DNA of 64,000 nt from Bacillota bacterium (GTDB lineage Bacteria > Bacillota > Sulfobacillia > JAJZYS01 > JAJZLH01): the NCBI GenBank assembly GCA_021850485.1, contig JAJZLY010000029.1:1-64000 (forward strand), read 5' to 3'. Below, piece after piece: positions 48,041 through 57,343 of the stretch. The position numbers were made by a program, and so were the translations under genes. Under the pieces are notes generated by a model. It had not been told where the DNA came from. It was given only the letters and a program-made list of their open reading frames with translations, and ran no database searches. Each line of letters begins with the position of its first letter. The stretch's first letter is position 1.

Positions 48041-49558
48041 ATGGCCCAGAACCAAGAGGTGAGCGGTTCCTGGGGTCTGGCCCTGGCCGTGACCGTGATT
48101 GGTGCCTTCATGGCCATCCTCGACTCATCGATCGTCAATGTCGCCATCCCGCACATCATGCTGGTCTTCGGCGCGTCCACCCAATCCGTGCAGTGGATCG
48201 TTACGATCTATCTGCTGGCCTTGGGCGTGGTCGTTCCGCTCAGCGGATGGCTGTCCGACCGGGTCGGAATGAAGCAGCTATACATCGCGTCCCTGGTGGT
48301 GTTCACTTTCGGGTCGGCCTTGTCCGCCATCTCCCCGACGCTGAGCTTTTTGATCGTGGCCCGGGTGATCCAGGCGGTCGGCGGCGGCATGATCATGCCG
48401 GTCACCATGTCGATGGTCTACCGGATGGTGCCGAGGGACCGGATCGGCACGGCGATGGGATTTTGGGGGCTGTCGTTGCTCCTGGCACCGGCGCTTGGGC
48501 CGACCCTCGGCGGGTACTTGGTGCAGTATGTAGACTGGCGATGGATCTTTACCATCAACATTCCGATCGGCATCCTCGGTTCGATGGCTGCCTTTGCCTG
48601 GCTGCCGAACTTCACGCATCACCCAGCTGGCCGTCTGGATTGGCTGGGGGCGATCAGTTCGGCGACCGGATTGTTTTTCTTGTTGTTTGCCTTTACCGAA
48701 GGGCAGGCCTGGGGCTGGGGAGCCGAATCGATCGTTTTCTTCTTCTACGCCGCCGTGGTGGCGCTTGGCTTCTTCGTGGTCTGGGAATTGTACGGTGCCA
48801 AGCAGCCCCTGCTGGACCTCAGGGTCTTTCGCTACGGGTCGTACACGGCCAGCATTATCGCCTCCGTGATCATCAACGTCGGCATGTTTTCCGCGCTGTT
48901 CTTCGTGCCGCTGTTCTTGCAGAACCTGCGCGGACTATCGCCCTTTGACACCGGTCTGGCGATGATGCCGGGGGCGCTTGCCACCGGTGTGATGATGCCG
49001 TTTGCCGGCCGCATCTACGACCGGATCGGACCGGTCATCCCGGGCGTGGTAGGCTTTGTGGTGATGGCTTACGGCACGTTTTTGTTCCATACGATGACCG
49101 CCACGGTGCCGATCTCCCTGATCGTCTCTTGGATGGTCATCCGCGGCCTGGGCATGGGGCTGTGCATGATGCCGCTGATGACCGGCGGCATGTCGGTGGT
49201 GCCGATTGCGATGATTCCGCGGGCGAGCGCTGTCCAAAACATCATGCAGCGGATCGCCGGATCGTTTGGCATCGCCATCTTGACCTCGGTGATGCTGAAC
49301 CAGCAGGGCGCCTATGCCTCCCAGATCAGTTCTACCCTGACCGCCGCCTCGCCGATGGCGCCATCCATTTTGGCCCAGGGTCCGAATCTGTTGGTTCAGC
49401 TATGGCAGGAGGTGCAGGGCCTGGCCCTGATCCGGGCCATGGACAACGTCTTCGTGCTGGCGGCAGCACTATTGCTGGTAGCGGTGATCCCCGTGCTGTT
49501 CGTCCGCCGGCACCTGAATCCGGACGCAGAGGCTGCGGGCCTGGCCATGGTGGAGTGA
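48041..49558 (+). CDS. DHA2-family MFS multidrug efflux pump (EmrB/QacA type)
   Basis: A 505-residue transporter with about 14 helices. Motifs: LDSSIVNVAIPHIM in TM1 (DHA2 motif D1), GWLSDRVGMKQLYIASLVVFTFGS (motif A) and GLSLLLAPALGPTLGGYLV (motif C, antiporter). It exports hydrophobic drugs by proton antiport. ATG 48041 has AGGAGGG 7 nt upstream. It is third in the operon after marR and the HlyD-like gene. Confidence 0.93.
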   Translation: MAQNQEVSGSWGLALAVTVIGAFMAILDSSIVNVAIPHIMLVFGASTQSVQWIVTIYLLALGVVVPLSGWLSDRVGMKQLYIASLVVFTFGSALSAISPTLSFLIVARVIQAVGGGMIMPVTMSMVYRMVPRDRIGTAMGFWGLSLLLAPALGPTLGGYLVQYVDWRWIFTINIPIGILGSMAAFAWLPNFTHHPAGRLDWLGAISSATGLFFLLFAFTEGQAWGWGAESIVFFFYAAVVALGFFVVWELYGAKQPLLDLRVFRYGSYTASIIASVIINVGMFSALFFVPLFLQNLRGLSPFDTGLAMMPGALATGVMMPFAGRIYDRIGPVIPGVVGFVVMAYGTFLFHTMTATVPISLIVSWMVIRGLGMGLCMMPLMTGGMSVVPIAMIPRASAVQNIMQRIAGSFGIAILTSVMLNQQGAYASQISSTLTAASPMAPSILAQGPNLLVQLWQEVQGLALIRAMDNVFVLAAALLLVAVIPVLFVRRHLNPDAEAAGLAMVE

Positions 49559-49559
49559 G

Positions 49560-50171
49560 ATGAGCGCGGCACTGGTCCCGATTGCCGTAGGGTTTGTGGC
49601 GATGGCGGTTTCCGTCTTGGTGATCTTGAACCTGAGCCTGGCGGCTGGAGCCAGGGCGGTGCCAGATGCCGCCGGCGAGACGGCTGCTGAGACTCAAGAG
49701 CAACCGCCCGTTGCCGAAGACCAGCAGCTCAAGCGCCAAGAACCAGATCAGGAGTCCGGACTGGACCTACCGTCCTTCCAGGACCTAGATGCGTTGCGCC
49801 GCCTGCCTGGCGTGCGCGGCGTGGCCCTGTGGGGCGCGCACGGTGCCGTGCTGCGGGCCGAGGGCGAGCTCTTGGAGACGATCTTGCCGGAGGCGGCGCG
49901 GGTGCTAGACACGTTGCGCCAGGCAGGGGGAGCAGTTGGCTCCGGGCCCTGGATGTCGTTCAAGGTCGAGGGCTTGACCGGTTCCATCTACGGCGCCCGC
50001 ATGCACGGCGTTTCCTTGGTGGTGGTTACGGACCCCTCTGCCGAGGCGAGCCAGATCGAACGCCAGCTCTACCAGACCACCTTGCACACACCTGCTGAGC
50101 TGGCGCAGACCGATGCGCGCCCGGCGTCTGATGACCTGGATGAGCCGACCGAGCTGGAGGCCTCGCCGTAG
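49560..50171 (+). CDS. Membrane-anchored roadblock/LC7-like protein
   Basis: A 203-residue protein: an N-terminal helix (LVPIAVGFVAMAVSVLVILNL), a Gln/Glu-rich linker, then residues about 75-165 with a roadblock/LC7 look (LDALRRLPGVRGVALWGAHGAVLRAEG, MSFKVEGLTGSIYGARMHGVSLVVVTDP). Roadblock proteins regulate small GTPases of the MglA type; no GTPase is nearby. It follows the efflux pump by 1 nt and is probably the fourth gene of that operon. The fold assignment is by pattern only. Confidence 0.6.
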   Translation: MSAALVPIAVGFVAMAVSVLVILNLSLAAGARAVPDAAGETAAETQEQPPVAEDQQLKRQEPDQESGLDLPSFQDLDALRRLPGVRGVALWGAHGAVLRAEGELLETILPEAARVLDTLRQAGGAVGSGPWMSFKVEGLTGSIYGARMHGVSLVVVTDPSAEASQIERQLYQTTLHTPAELAQTDARPASDDLDEPTELEASP

Positions 50172-50221
50172 AGGTGCGCACTCCCGTCACCGATACGATC
50201 GGTTCGACCGGCCATCTGTTG

Positions 50222-50851
50222 CTAGATAAGGGTATCAAACTGCCGGTCACCGGCGTCCCCCAATCCAGGCACGATGAAGGCCTGCTCATTGAGGACGCTG
50301 TCTAGGGCTGCGGCGTAGACTTTGACAGCCGGTGCCTTCTTGGCGATCAGACTGACTCCGGCGGGTGCCGCCACGACGCACAGCAGCCGGATCTCTTGGA
50401 CCTTTGCCTGGGTCAGAAGGTCTGCGGCGAAGGCCGCTGATCCGCCGGTAGCCAGCATCGGGTCGAGCAGGATGGCGATTTTGCCCGAAATGGCCGCCGG
50501 CAGTTTGGCGTAGTAGGGCACCGGCAGCCGGGAGTCCTCGTCCCGATAGACCCCAAGATGACAAACGGCGGCGCCGGGGAACAGGGCGTGCACCGCATCG
50601 ATCATGCCCAGCCCAGCGCGCAGCACCGGCACCAGGACCAGCCGAGCGCTTTCGAGTCGCGCTCCTGCGGTCCGGGCCAGCGGAGTGGTGACGGTCACCG
50701 GCTCGGTTGCCAGATCTGCCGTGGCTCCGACCGCCAGCACGGTGGCGATATCCCGCAGGGCCGCACGGAACGCCGCTGGTTCGGTGCGGGCGTCGCGCAG
50801 CTGGGTCAGGCGATCGTCGATCAGAGGGTGGCGGAGGACAGTAAATGGCAC
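50222..50851 (-). CDS. upp: Uracil phosphoribosyltransferase
   Basis: A 209-residue type I PRTase: HPLIDDRLTQLRDART at the start, RAGLGMIDAVHALFPGA, the PRPP loop ILLDPMLATGGSAAFAADLL and the uracil-binding C-terminus GLGDAGDRQFDT. It salvages uracil to UMP. It is a single gene, convergent with the efflux operon. Confidence 0.96.
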   Translation of the reverse strand: MPFTVLRHPLIDDRLTQLRDARTEPAAFRAALRDIATVLAVGATADLATEPVTVTTPLARTAGARLESARLVLVPVLRAGLGMIDAVHALFPGAAVCHLGVYRDEDSRLPVPYYAKLPAAISGKIAILLDPMLATGGSAAFAADLLTQAKVQEIRLLCVVAAPAGVSLIAKKAPAVKVYAAALDSVLNEQAFIVPGLGDAGDRQFDTLI

Positions 50852-50928
50852 AGCGATCCCTCGCTTTTGACTTGGAACTGGTGCTCCTTAGGCCCTTGGC
50901 TTCGAGTGCGCAACAGTCCTTCCTGTTC

Positions 50929-51861
50929 CTAGGTCTCGGACCGGATCGGCAGTTCAGGCGGCGGGGCCGGCCTGCGCCGAGCCAGACTCACCATCGAAAC
51001 GGCACCGACCACCAGGCCGCCGCCCGCATAGCCTTGGACGGATAGCACCTGGCCCAAGATCAGTCCACCCGCCAAGGCGGCGGCAGCGGCCTCAGCAGTG
51101 GCGATCACCGCCGCCTCGGTGGCGGTCATCCGGCTCACGCCCCACAGGTAGAGGCCAAAGGGAATGAGCGTGCCGCCGACCACCACGGCCGCAACCAGCA
51201 GCCAATCTGAAGGTGTCAAGGCGGGCGCATGCCAGGGCGGAGCGAAAAGGGAAAAGGCGACGCCACCCGCCACAAAGCCATAGGCGGTGGTGGGCCAAGG
51301 CCCAATGCGCGCCATCAACCGGGCCGGATAAAGGGTGTAAAAGGCAGCCGCCACCGCCGAGCCAAGGCCAAAAAACAGGGCCGCCGGCGAGATGTCGGCG
51401 CCGGCTCCAGAAAGGGCGAGCAAGGTGGTCCCCAGCACGGCGAGTGCCACGCCGCCGACCACCCGGACGGCGGGTCGCACTTCCCGAGCCACAAGCTGCC
51501 AGCCCACGACCAGGGCCGGGGAGAGATACTGCAAAAAGGTGGCCGTGGCGACGTTTGAAACGGCGATGGCGGCGAAGTACGTGAACTGGACCAACCCCAG
51601 GCCCAAGATGCCAAAGACGGCCAGCGGCAGCAGATCGCGCCGCAGATTGATCTTAGGTCGGAGCACCAGGCTGAGCACCAGCCCCGAGCCGAGCATGCGC
51701 ACGGTCACTAACCAAGCCGGGGAGACAAGAAGCTGCTGAAACAAGATCTGGGCCAGCGTTCCGGATAGTCCCCACAGGCAAGCGGCGACCAGCACCGCCA
51801 CTACGGCCAAGCGGTGATCAGAAGGCGGCCATGCAAGACGCCGCTGACGGGCGAAGTTCAT
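50929..51861 (-). CDS. EamA-family (DMT) transporter
   Basis: A 310-residue protein with ten hydrophobic helices in two EamA repeats: LVAACLWGLSGTLAQILFQ in the first, AAFYTLYPARLMARIGPWPTTAYGFV at the start of the second. It is a probable metabolite exporter of unknown substrate. Its ATG overlaps the Y-family polymerase stop by 4 nt (ATGA), an odd operon partner; AAAGAAGG lies 4 nt upstream. Confidence 0.88.
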   Translation of the reverse strand: MNFARQRRLAWPPSDHRLAVVAVLVAACLWGLSGTLAQILFQQLLVSPAWLVTVRMLGSGLVLSLVLRPKINLRRDLLPLAVFGILGLGLVQFTYFAAIAVSNVATATFLQYLSPALVVGWQLVAREVRPAVRVVGGVALAVLGTTLLALSGAGADISPAALFFGLGSAVAAAFYTLYPARLMARIGPWPTTAYGFVAGGVAFSLFAPPWHAPALTPSDWLLVAAVVVGGTLIPFGLYLWGVSRMTATEAAVIATAEAAAAALAGGLILGQVLSVQGYAGGGLVVGAVSMVSLARRRPAPPPELPIRSET

Positions 51862-53156
51862 GGCGCCTTCTTTCGTCGGCGGCTGAACCCCGGCTCGGAG
51901 CGATCAGCGATGGCGCCAGTGCGAAAAGACGACCCGTGTCGGGTGGAGTCGTAGAGTTCTTGACCAGCCGAACCCAGCGTCGAGGCCCACAGCATGGCGT
52001 CGTCGCCATAGCGCTGGCGGATCTGGTCTACCGTCTCAGCCAGTGCCCGTTTGGCGTGCCCAGGCGCGTCGAACAAGGTGGCCGGCTCCGGTGCCATCGG
52101 CACCAGACCGGACACGGAAACGCCGGCAAGTCGGCATGGGAAGATACTCTCGGGGAATCTGGCCAGTAGGGTCAGCGCGTAGCGGAAGATCTCCTCGGTT
52201 AGGCAAGCCGGCTGCTTGGCGGTCAGTTGTCGATCGTGCGTGGAAAATGCTCTGTCGCGCACGGTGAGAGAGATCTGTCTGCCTGCCAGACCGGCGCGGC
52301 GCAGCCGTGATGCGACCTGATCGGCCAGCGCCAGGAGGATCGGTCTCAGGTCGTCGGGACCGGCGATGTCTTGGGCGAAGGTGAGCTCGTGGCTGATCGA
52401 CTTGGCCGCCGCCGCCGCCACTTTCACAGTCGCCGAGCCGTCGCCCCGCAGATCGGCCTGAAAGGTGTTCCCCACCTGACCGATCAGGGACGTGAGCTGG
52501 TGCGGTGTGGTCGCCGCCAGCTGGCCAATGGTCAGGATGGAAAATGCACGCAGACGTGCCGCCGTCTTCGGCCCGATGCCGTGGAAGGCTTCAATCGGCA
52601 GTGGATGCAGCACTCTGGCGACATCTGCCGGCTGTAGTTGAAACACGCCGGAGGACTCGCGCTTGGCGATGTGTGACGCCATCTTCGCCAAGAACCGGGT
52701 GGTCGAGACGCCGATCGAAACGGGCAGGTTCAATTCCGTCCGGATCGCCCGGCGGATCTCAACGCAGGCCGCCACGGCACCTTGAGCCAGCGCCGGGCAG
52801 CCTTGAAGGTCGAAGAAGGCTTCGTCGATGGATACCCACTCGACCAGTGGGGTGAACCGCTCCAGCAAAGCGCCCATCGCCCGCTGGCTGCGGCGGTAGA
52901 GTTCGTGGTCTGGCGGCGTCACAACCAGGTCTGGGCAAGCGGCCAGTGCCTGCCCCAGCGGCATGGCCGTGCGCACACCTAGAGCCCTGGCTTCGTAGCT
53001 GGCGGTCAGGACGATCGATCGCCGGTCGCTGGGGTCGATGGCCACTGCCAGCGGCCGCCCGGCGAGCGACGGGTCGGCGATTACTGCACAACTGGCGAAC
53101 ATGGCATTCACGTCGACCAGACATATCGTCGTGCCGACAGCGAGCACACTACTCAC
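51858..53156 (-). CDS. Y-family DNA polymerase (DinB/UmuC-like)
   Basis: A 432-residue translesion polymerase. Palm motifs CLVDVNAMFASC (first metal Asp; the usual FFASVE reads MFASCA) and WVSIDEAFFDL (catalytic Asp-Glu), thumb helix-hairpin-helix HGIGPKTAARLRAF, and a little-finger domain. The variant FASCAVI start and the small size put it nearer the UmuC/UvrX-like branch than canonical DinB. No beta-clamp-binding pentapeptide was sought. The GTG at 53156 has GGAGG 7 nt upstream. It is divergent from the catabolic block. Confidence 0.9.
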   Translation of the reverse strand: MSSVLAVGTTICLVDVNAMFASCAVIADPSLAGRPLAVAIDPSDRRSIVLTASYEARALGVRTAMPLGQALAACPDLVVTPPDHELYRRSQRAMGALLERFTPLVEWVSIDEAFFDLQGCPALAQGAVAACVEIRRAIRTELNLPVSIGVSTTRFLAKMASHIAKRESSGVFQLQPADVARVLHPLPIEAFHGIGPKTAARLRAFSILTIGQLAATTPHQLTSLIGQVGNTFQADLRGDGSATVKVAAAAAKSISHELTFAQDIAGPDDLRPILLALADQVASRLRRAGLAGRQISLTVRDRAFSTHDRQLTAKQPACLTEEIFRYALTLLARFPESIFPCRLAGVSVSGLVPMAPEPATLFDAPGHAKRALAETVDQIRQRYGDDAMLWASTLGSAGQELYDSTRHGSSFRTGAIADRSEPGFSRRRKKAP

Positions 53157-53250
53157 TTAGGTGCCTCCGATCGATAATGCAGAAGGGCTCTTCGGCTCCC
53201 TGATGGAAGCACCTTCAGGCTGGGACGACTGGAAGTCCAAGGAGGATGTC

Positions 53251-54036
53251 ATGGCGTCAGAGCTGGTTGCAAGTACGCGTCTGGGGGCCGTTACCACCAT
53301 TACCCTGAACCGGGCGGAGGCCTTGAACGCCCTGACCAGGGAACTGCGCAGTGCGTTGCGGTCAGAACTCGAAACAGCCCTAGGCGACCGTTCGGTGCGC
53401 GCCGTGGTGTTGACCGGAGCCGGCCGCGCCTTCTCGGTAGGCCAGGATCTGCAAGAGATGCGGCGCTTTCAGGACGCGGGAGAGGACATGGAGCGGCTGG
53501 TTACAGACGAATACATGCCGATCTTTCGCATCTTGCGCCAGAGCCCGAAGCCGATTGTGGCGGCACTGAATGGTCCGGCGGTGGGCGGCGGCATGAGTTT
53601 GGCCCTGGCCTGTGACATTCGTCTGGCCACAGCCAAGGCCACATTGGTTGCAGGCTTCGTCAAGGTCGCCCTGAGCCCTGACACAGGTGCTAGTTTTCTG
53701 CTGGCGCGCTCTGTCGGTTTGGCCAAGGCGCTGGAGCTGTGCCTGACCGGCGATGCGTTGTCCCCTGAAGACGCCAAGAGCCTTGGCCTGGTCCGTGCGG
53801 TACTGGCCGACCCAGAGGCAGTATTGGCCGCTGCCCAAGACTTAGCGGCCAGCTTGGCCAGCGGTCCCCGCCTGGCCCTCCAAGAGATCCGGCAGGTGCT
53901 CTACCACGCTGCCGAAGCCCCATGGGAGGCGGCGGTGGCCGCAGAGCTGGCAGCTCAGATCCGTTTGGGCGCGAGCACCGATCACCCAGAAGCGGTCCGT
54001 GCCTTCCTGGAAAAGCGCCCGCCACGGTTCGAGTAG
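53251..54036 (+). CDS. paaG: Enoyl-CoA hydratase/isomerase, PaaG-like
   Basis: A 261-residue crotonase-fold protein. The CoA/oxyanion loop is GRAFSVGQDLQEM, the second is NGPAVGGGMSLALACDIRLA, and the PaaG-like Asp lies in VALSPDTGASFLL. PaaG isomerises the ring-1,2-epoxide of phenylacetyl-CoA to the oxepin. That role fits paaABCD 7 kb downstream but other 2-enoyl-CoA substrates are possible. ATG 53251 has AAGGAGG 5 nt upstream; an in-frame extension is not supported. It opens a co-directional cluster that runs to the window end. Confidence 0.85.
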   Translation: MASELVASTRLGAVTTITLNRAEALNALTRELRSALRSELETALGDRSVRAVVLTGAGRAFSVGQDLQEMRRFQDAGEDMERLVTDEYMPIFRILRQSPKPIVAALNGPAVGGGMSLALACDIRLATAKATLVAGFVKVALSPDTGASFLLARSVGLAKALELCLTGDALSPEDAKSLGLVRAVLADPEAVLAAAQDLAASLASGPRLALQEIRQVLYHAAEAPWEAAVAAELAAQIRLGASTDHPEAVRAFLEKRPPRFE

Positions 54037-54064
54037 ATCAAGCTCCGATCTAAGGAGTGAGCAA

Positions 54065-54841
54065 ATGCTACCGGAGAAGACGTTCGAGGGTCAGCTGGCG
54101 ATTGTCACGGGTGGTGGCTCTGGCATCGGCCTGGCTGTTGCCTCGGAGATCAGTCGCTTGGGAGGACGTGTGGTGCTCGCTGGCCGCAAGCCTGAGCGGT
54201 TGGCCGACGCGGTCGCTGCCTTGACGGCGGCAGGCGGCAGGGCCATGGCACAGCCTACGGACGTGCGCCAGCCCGAACAAGTCGACGCGCTGGTGGAAGC
54301 CGCCTTGGCCTGGGGTGGCAGCGTCGACATGTTGGTCAACTCCGCTGCCGGCAACTTTCTGGTCGATGCCGACCAATTGTCAGTCAATGGCTGGCTGGCT
54401 GTGGTCAACACTGTGTTGAACGGTACGTTCTTTTGCTCGCGAGCCGTCGGCCGGCAAATGATCGCATCGGGGCGTGGTGGCCGCATCGTTTCGATCGTGG
54501 CCAGCTATGCCTGGACCGGAGGGCCGCACACGGTGCACTCGGCTTCGGCCAAGGCCGGCGTGGTGGCGATGACCCGCACCTTGGCCGCAGAGTGGGCCAG
54601 GCATGGGGTGCGGGTCAATGCCGTGTGTCCGGGACCGACGGACACCGAGGGGGCGAGACCGCTGTGGCAGGATCCCCTGGCTCGAGAGCGCCTGCTCGCC
54701 AGCATCCCCGTGGGTCGGTTCGCCAAACCCGAAGAGATTGCCCAAGCCACCACCTATCTGTTATCGCCTTACGCCGACTATGTGAACGGAGAGGTGCTGG
54801 TGATCGACGGCGGCGAGTGGCTGGGCAAGGGGCTGAGCTGA
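54065..54841 (+). CDS. Short-chain dehydrogenase, 2,4-dienoyl-CoA reductase (DECR)-like
   Basis: A 258-residue SDR. Cofactor loop VTGGGSGIGLAVASEI; NSAAGNFLVDADQLSVNGW and NTVLNGTFFCSRAVGRQMI are typical of the PECR/DECR1 branch. The usual YxxxK is replaced by HSASAK, as in DECR1, where a Tyr elsewhere does the chemistry. It would reduce a 2,4-dienoyl-CoA formed in ring-opened phenylacetate or unsaturated fatty-acid breakdown. ATG 54065 has AAGGAG 8 nt upstream. Confidence 0.82.
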   Translation: MLPEKTFEGQLAIVTGGGSGIGLAVASEISRLGGRVVLAGRKPERLADAVAALTAAGGRAMAQPTDVRQPEQVDALVEAALAWGGSVDMLVNSAAGNFLVDADQLSVNGWLAVVNTVLNGTFFCSRAVGRQMIASGRGGRIVSIVASYAWTGGPHTVHSASAKAGVVAMTRTLAAEWARHGVRVNAVCPGPTDTEGARPLWQDPLARERLLASIPVGRFAKPEEIAQATTYLLSPYADYVNGEVLVIDGGEWLGKGLS

Positions 54842-54842
54842 G

Positions 54843-55640
54843 GTGGAGCAGTCCCAAGAGCTGCGTGGCAAGTGGGCGCTGGTGACCGGGGCATCGCGCG
54901 GCATCGGAGCTGGCTGCGCTCTGGCCCTGGCGGCCCGAGGAGCTGACATTGCGGTGCACTACCACCGCCAGCGCGACGCGGCCGAGCAAATCGTGGCCGA
55001 GGTAGGGGCCATGGGCCGGCGAGCCGCGTTGCTACAGGCGGATCTGGCGCAGCCGCAAGAGGTCACGGCCATGGCCGAGGCCTTCCAGCGGGTCAGTCCC
55101 CAACTGGACGTGCTGGTGCTGGCAGCCGCCGCCACCGCCTTCAAGCGGGTCGAAGAGATCCGCCCGCATCATCTGGCGAAAACCTACAACTTGGTCGTGG
55201 GTGGCATGGTCCAACTGGTCCAAGAGGTCCTTCCGTCGATTGGCCCGGGCGGGCGGGTGATTGCCATCAGCGGCCAGGGAACAGACTTCACGCTCCCTGG
55301 ATACGCCCTGCTTGGTTCGGCCAAGGGAGCGATGGAGGTGCTCGTCCGCTATCTGGCCCGCGAGCTGGGCGGACGACAGATCACGGCCAATTGCATCAGT
55401 CCCGGCGTGGTGGACACAGACTCTGCCCGGTTCTACGCTCAAGACACCTATCCAGAGTTCGTGGCTCGCGTGGCGGCAGCCACCGCTGTCGGCCGGATCG
55501 GAACCGCCGCCGATGTGGCCGCCGCGGTTTGTTTTTTGGCTTCACCTCAAGCTGGCTACATCACGGGGCAGGTGCTGGTGGTGGATGGCGGGCTGGGCCT
55601 GAGTTCTTTGCCGTTTATGAACCAGGATACCTCGCCCTAG
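54843..55640 (+). CDS. Short-chain dehydrogenase, FabL-like enoyl reductase
   Basis: A 265-residue SDR. The cofactor loop is VTGASRGIGAGCALAL, and the active-site stretch is PGYALLGSAKGAMEVLVRYLARELG, a Tyr-x6-Lys pattern as in enoyl-ACP reductase III (FabL) rather than Tyr-x3-Lys. The end (YITGQVLVVDGGLGL) is standard. GTG 54843 lies 1 nt after the preceding stop, so it is tightly coupled. Whether it acts on ACP or CoA thioesters is open; the cluster suggests CoA. Confidence 0.78.
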   Translation: MEQSQELRGKWALVTGASRGIGAGCALALAARGADIAVHYHRQRDAAEQIVAEVGAMGRRAALLQADLAQPQEVTAMAEAFQRVSPQLDVLVLAAAATAFKRVEEIRPHHLAKTYNLVVGGMVQLVQEVLPSIGPGGRVIAISGQGTDFTLPGYALLGSAKGAMEVLVRYLARELGGRQITANCISPGVVDTDSARFYAQDTYPEFVARVAAATAVGRIGTAADVAAAVCFLASPQAGYITGQVLVVDGGLGLSSLPFMNQDTSP

Positions 55641-55716
55641 GCGCCCGCCTGGGAGGCGGCGTCACGCCTCGGCGATGGCGGTGCCGGCTGTGGCGCTGAA
55701 GAGAGGGAGGATTGGC

Positions 55717-56469
55717 ATGGCCGAGGCGAGACGAGTGATGATTTCCGGCTCTGGTCAGGGCATCGGGAGGGCGTGCGCCCTAGCCTTCGCCCAACTGGGC
55801 GCTCGGGTGGCGGTGATGGCCCGCACCGAGCAAAGCGCGCACACCACGAGCGCCGAGATCCGGCGGGCGGGCGGCGATGCCACCGCCATCTGGGGAGACC
55901 TGACCGAACCAGGCCAGCCAGCCAGGCAGACAGAGCAGGCGCTGGCCTGGCTGGGCGGCCTGGACGTGCTGGTGCACAATGCCGGGTGGACGCTGACCCG
56001 CCCTTTTTTAGAGGATGGGCCGGACTACTGGCGGCAGGTGATCGGTTTGAACCTGATGGCCGCACTGGCCATCACCCACCTCGCCTTGCCGGCGCTGATC
56101 GAGGCTGAGGGCGTGATGGTCAGCGTGAGTTCCGACGCCGGGCGGGCCGGCATGGGCGGGGAGGCAGTCTATGCGGCCGCCAAAGGCGGCCTCACCGCCT
56201 TCACCAAGTCGATCGCCCAGGAGGTAGCGCGCCATGGCGTGCGGGCGAATGTGGTATCACCGGGACTGGTTCGCACCCGGATCATCGAGATCAACCAAGA
56301 GGATGCGCGGGCCGCACGGGTGATCGAGCGAATTGTGGCGCGCAATCCGCAGCGCAGAATGGCAGAGCCTGAAGAAGTGGCAGCGGCAGTGGTCTTCCTG
56401 GCCAGCCCGGCCGCCAGTCACATCACCGGTCAGGTGCTGTCGGTGAACGGTGGGCTGCAGATGGCGTGA
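55717..56469 (+). CDS. Short-chain dehydrogenase, FabG-type 3-oxoacyl reductase-like
   Basis: A 250-residue classical SDR: ISGSGQGIGRACALAFAQLG, HNAGWTLTRPFLED, the catalytic Ser/Tyr/Lys in SVSSDAGRAGMGGEAVYAAAKGG (YxxxK intact) and ITGQVLSVNGGLQ. Probably a 3-hydroxyacyl-CoA dehydrogenase in the degradation route; it could stand in for the PaaH step, as no PaaH-type enzyme is in the window. ATG 55717 follows GGGAGG by 6 nt. Confidence 0.8.
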   Translation: MAEARRVMISGSGQGIGRACALAFAQLGARVAVMARTEQSAHTTSAEIRRAGGDATAIWGDLTEPGQPARQTEQALAWLGGLDVLVHNAGWTLTRPFLEDGPDYWRQVIGLNLMAALAITHLALPALIEAEGVMVSVSSDAGRAGMGGEAVYAAAKGGLTAFTKSIAQEVARHGVRANVVSPGLVRTRIIEINQEDARAARVIERIVARNPQRRMAEPEEVAAAVVFLASPAASHITGQVLSVNGGLQMA

Positions 56470-56592
56470 CCTTGTCCGATTTGGATTGCAGCGCGACCAT
56501 GGCGAAGGCATTGTGCAAACGCCTCACGACCTCTCCGCCGGCGGCAAGGCTGAGCGGCACCGTTAGGACGCGATCGAAAAGGGGAGGATCTG

Positions 56593-57342
56593 ATGGCTCA
56601 GCCTGCGGGTGTGCTGGCCCCAGCTCCGGGACGCAAGAAGTGGGAATGGCCCTGGTGGGTGTCCCCGGTTGGCACGGTCAGCGCACTGGGCCTGTTTTCC
56701 ATCTACTCGGTCTGGGAGACGCTGACCCACAGCAGTGGCCAGTACCATAACTATCTTTCGCCATTTTTCTCTCCAGACGTGCGTAGCATCGGCATTCAGT
56801 TTCTTCCCGCTATCTGGGTGGTGTGGGCTCCGCTGTTGTTTCGGGCGACTTGCTATTACTACCGCAAGGCCTACTACAGGTCATTTTTCGCAGATCCCCT
56901 GACCTGTGCTCGGCCAGAGCGACCCGGCCGATCCTATACGGGTGAGACCCGGCTACCCTTCGTCTTGAACAACCTGCATCGCTTCTTCTTTTATGTGACG
57001 GTCGTGGTCATGGCCTTTTTGTGGTACGACGCGGTGCGGGCCTTCATCTTCCCGAGCGGATTTGGAATCGGTGTCGGATCGTTGCTGATGTTGCTCAACG
57101 TGATCTTGCTCTCGATATACACATTTTCATGCCACGCCTTTCGCCACTTGGTGGGCGGCAGTCTGGACTGTTTCAGCTGTGCGCGCGGACCAATCTTGCG
57201 CTACTCGTTGTGGAAGACGGTTTCCAAGTGGAATCAAGACCACGCCACCTGGGCCTGGTTGTCCATGTTCTCGGTGTGGGGTACCGATCTCTATATCCGG
57301 CTCTTGATCAGCGGCGTTTTGCATGATGTGAGGTTGTTCTGA
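56593..57342 (+). CDS. sdhC: Succinate dehydrogenase membrane anchor subunit
   Basis: A 249-residue protein with about five transmembrane helices (VSALGLFSIYSVWETL, IWVVWAPLLFRATCYYY, LHRFFFYVTVVVMAFLWYDAV, LLMLLNVILLSIYTFSCHAF, WLSMFSVWGTDLYIRLLIS). His residues in LHRFF, CHAFRHL and the Arg-rich loops can ligate haem. It is the kind of SdhC seen before sdhAB in Actinobacteria- and Chloroflexi-like operons. ATG 56593 has GGGGAGG 4 nt upstream, and sdhA follows by 1 nt. Confidence 0.85.
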   Translation: MAQPAGVLAPAPGRKKWEWPWWVSPVGTVSALGLFSIYSVWETLTHSSGQYHNYLSPFFSPDVRSIGIQFLPAIWVVWAPLLFRATCYYYRKAYYRSFFADPLTCARPERPGRSYTGETRLPFVLNNLHRFFFYVTVVVMAFLWYDAVRAFIFPSGFGIGVGSLLMLLNVILLSIYTFSCHAFRHLVGGSLDCFSCARGPILRYSLWKTVSKWNQDHATWAWLSMFSVWGTDLYIRLLISGVLHDVRLF

Positions 57343-57343
57343 A

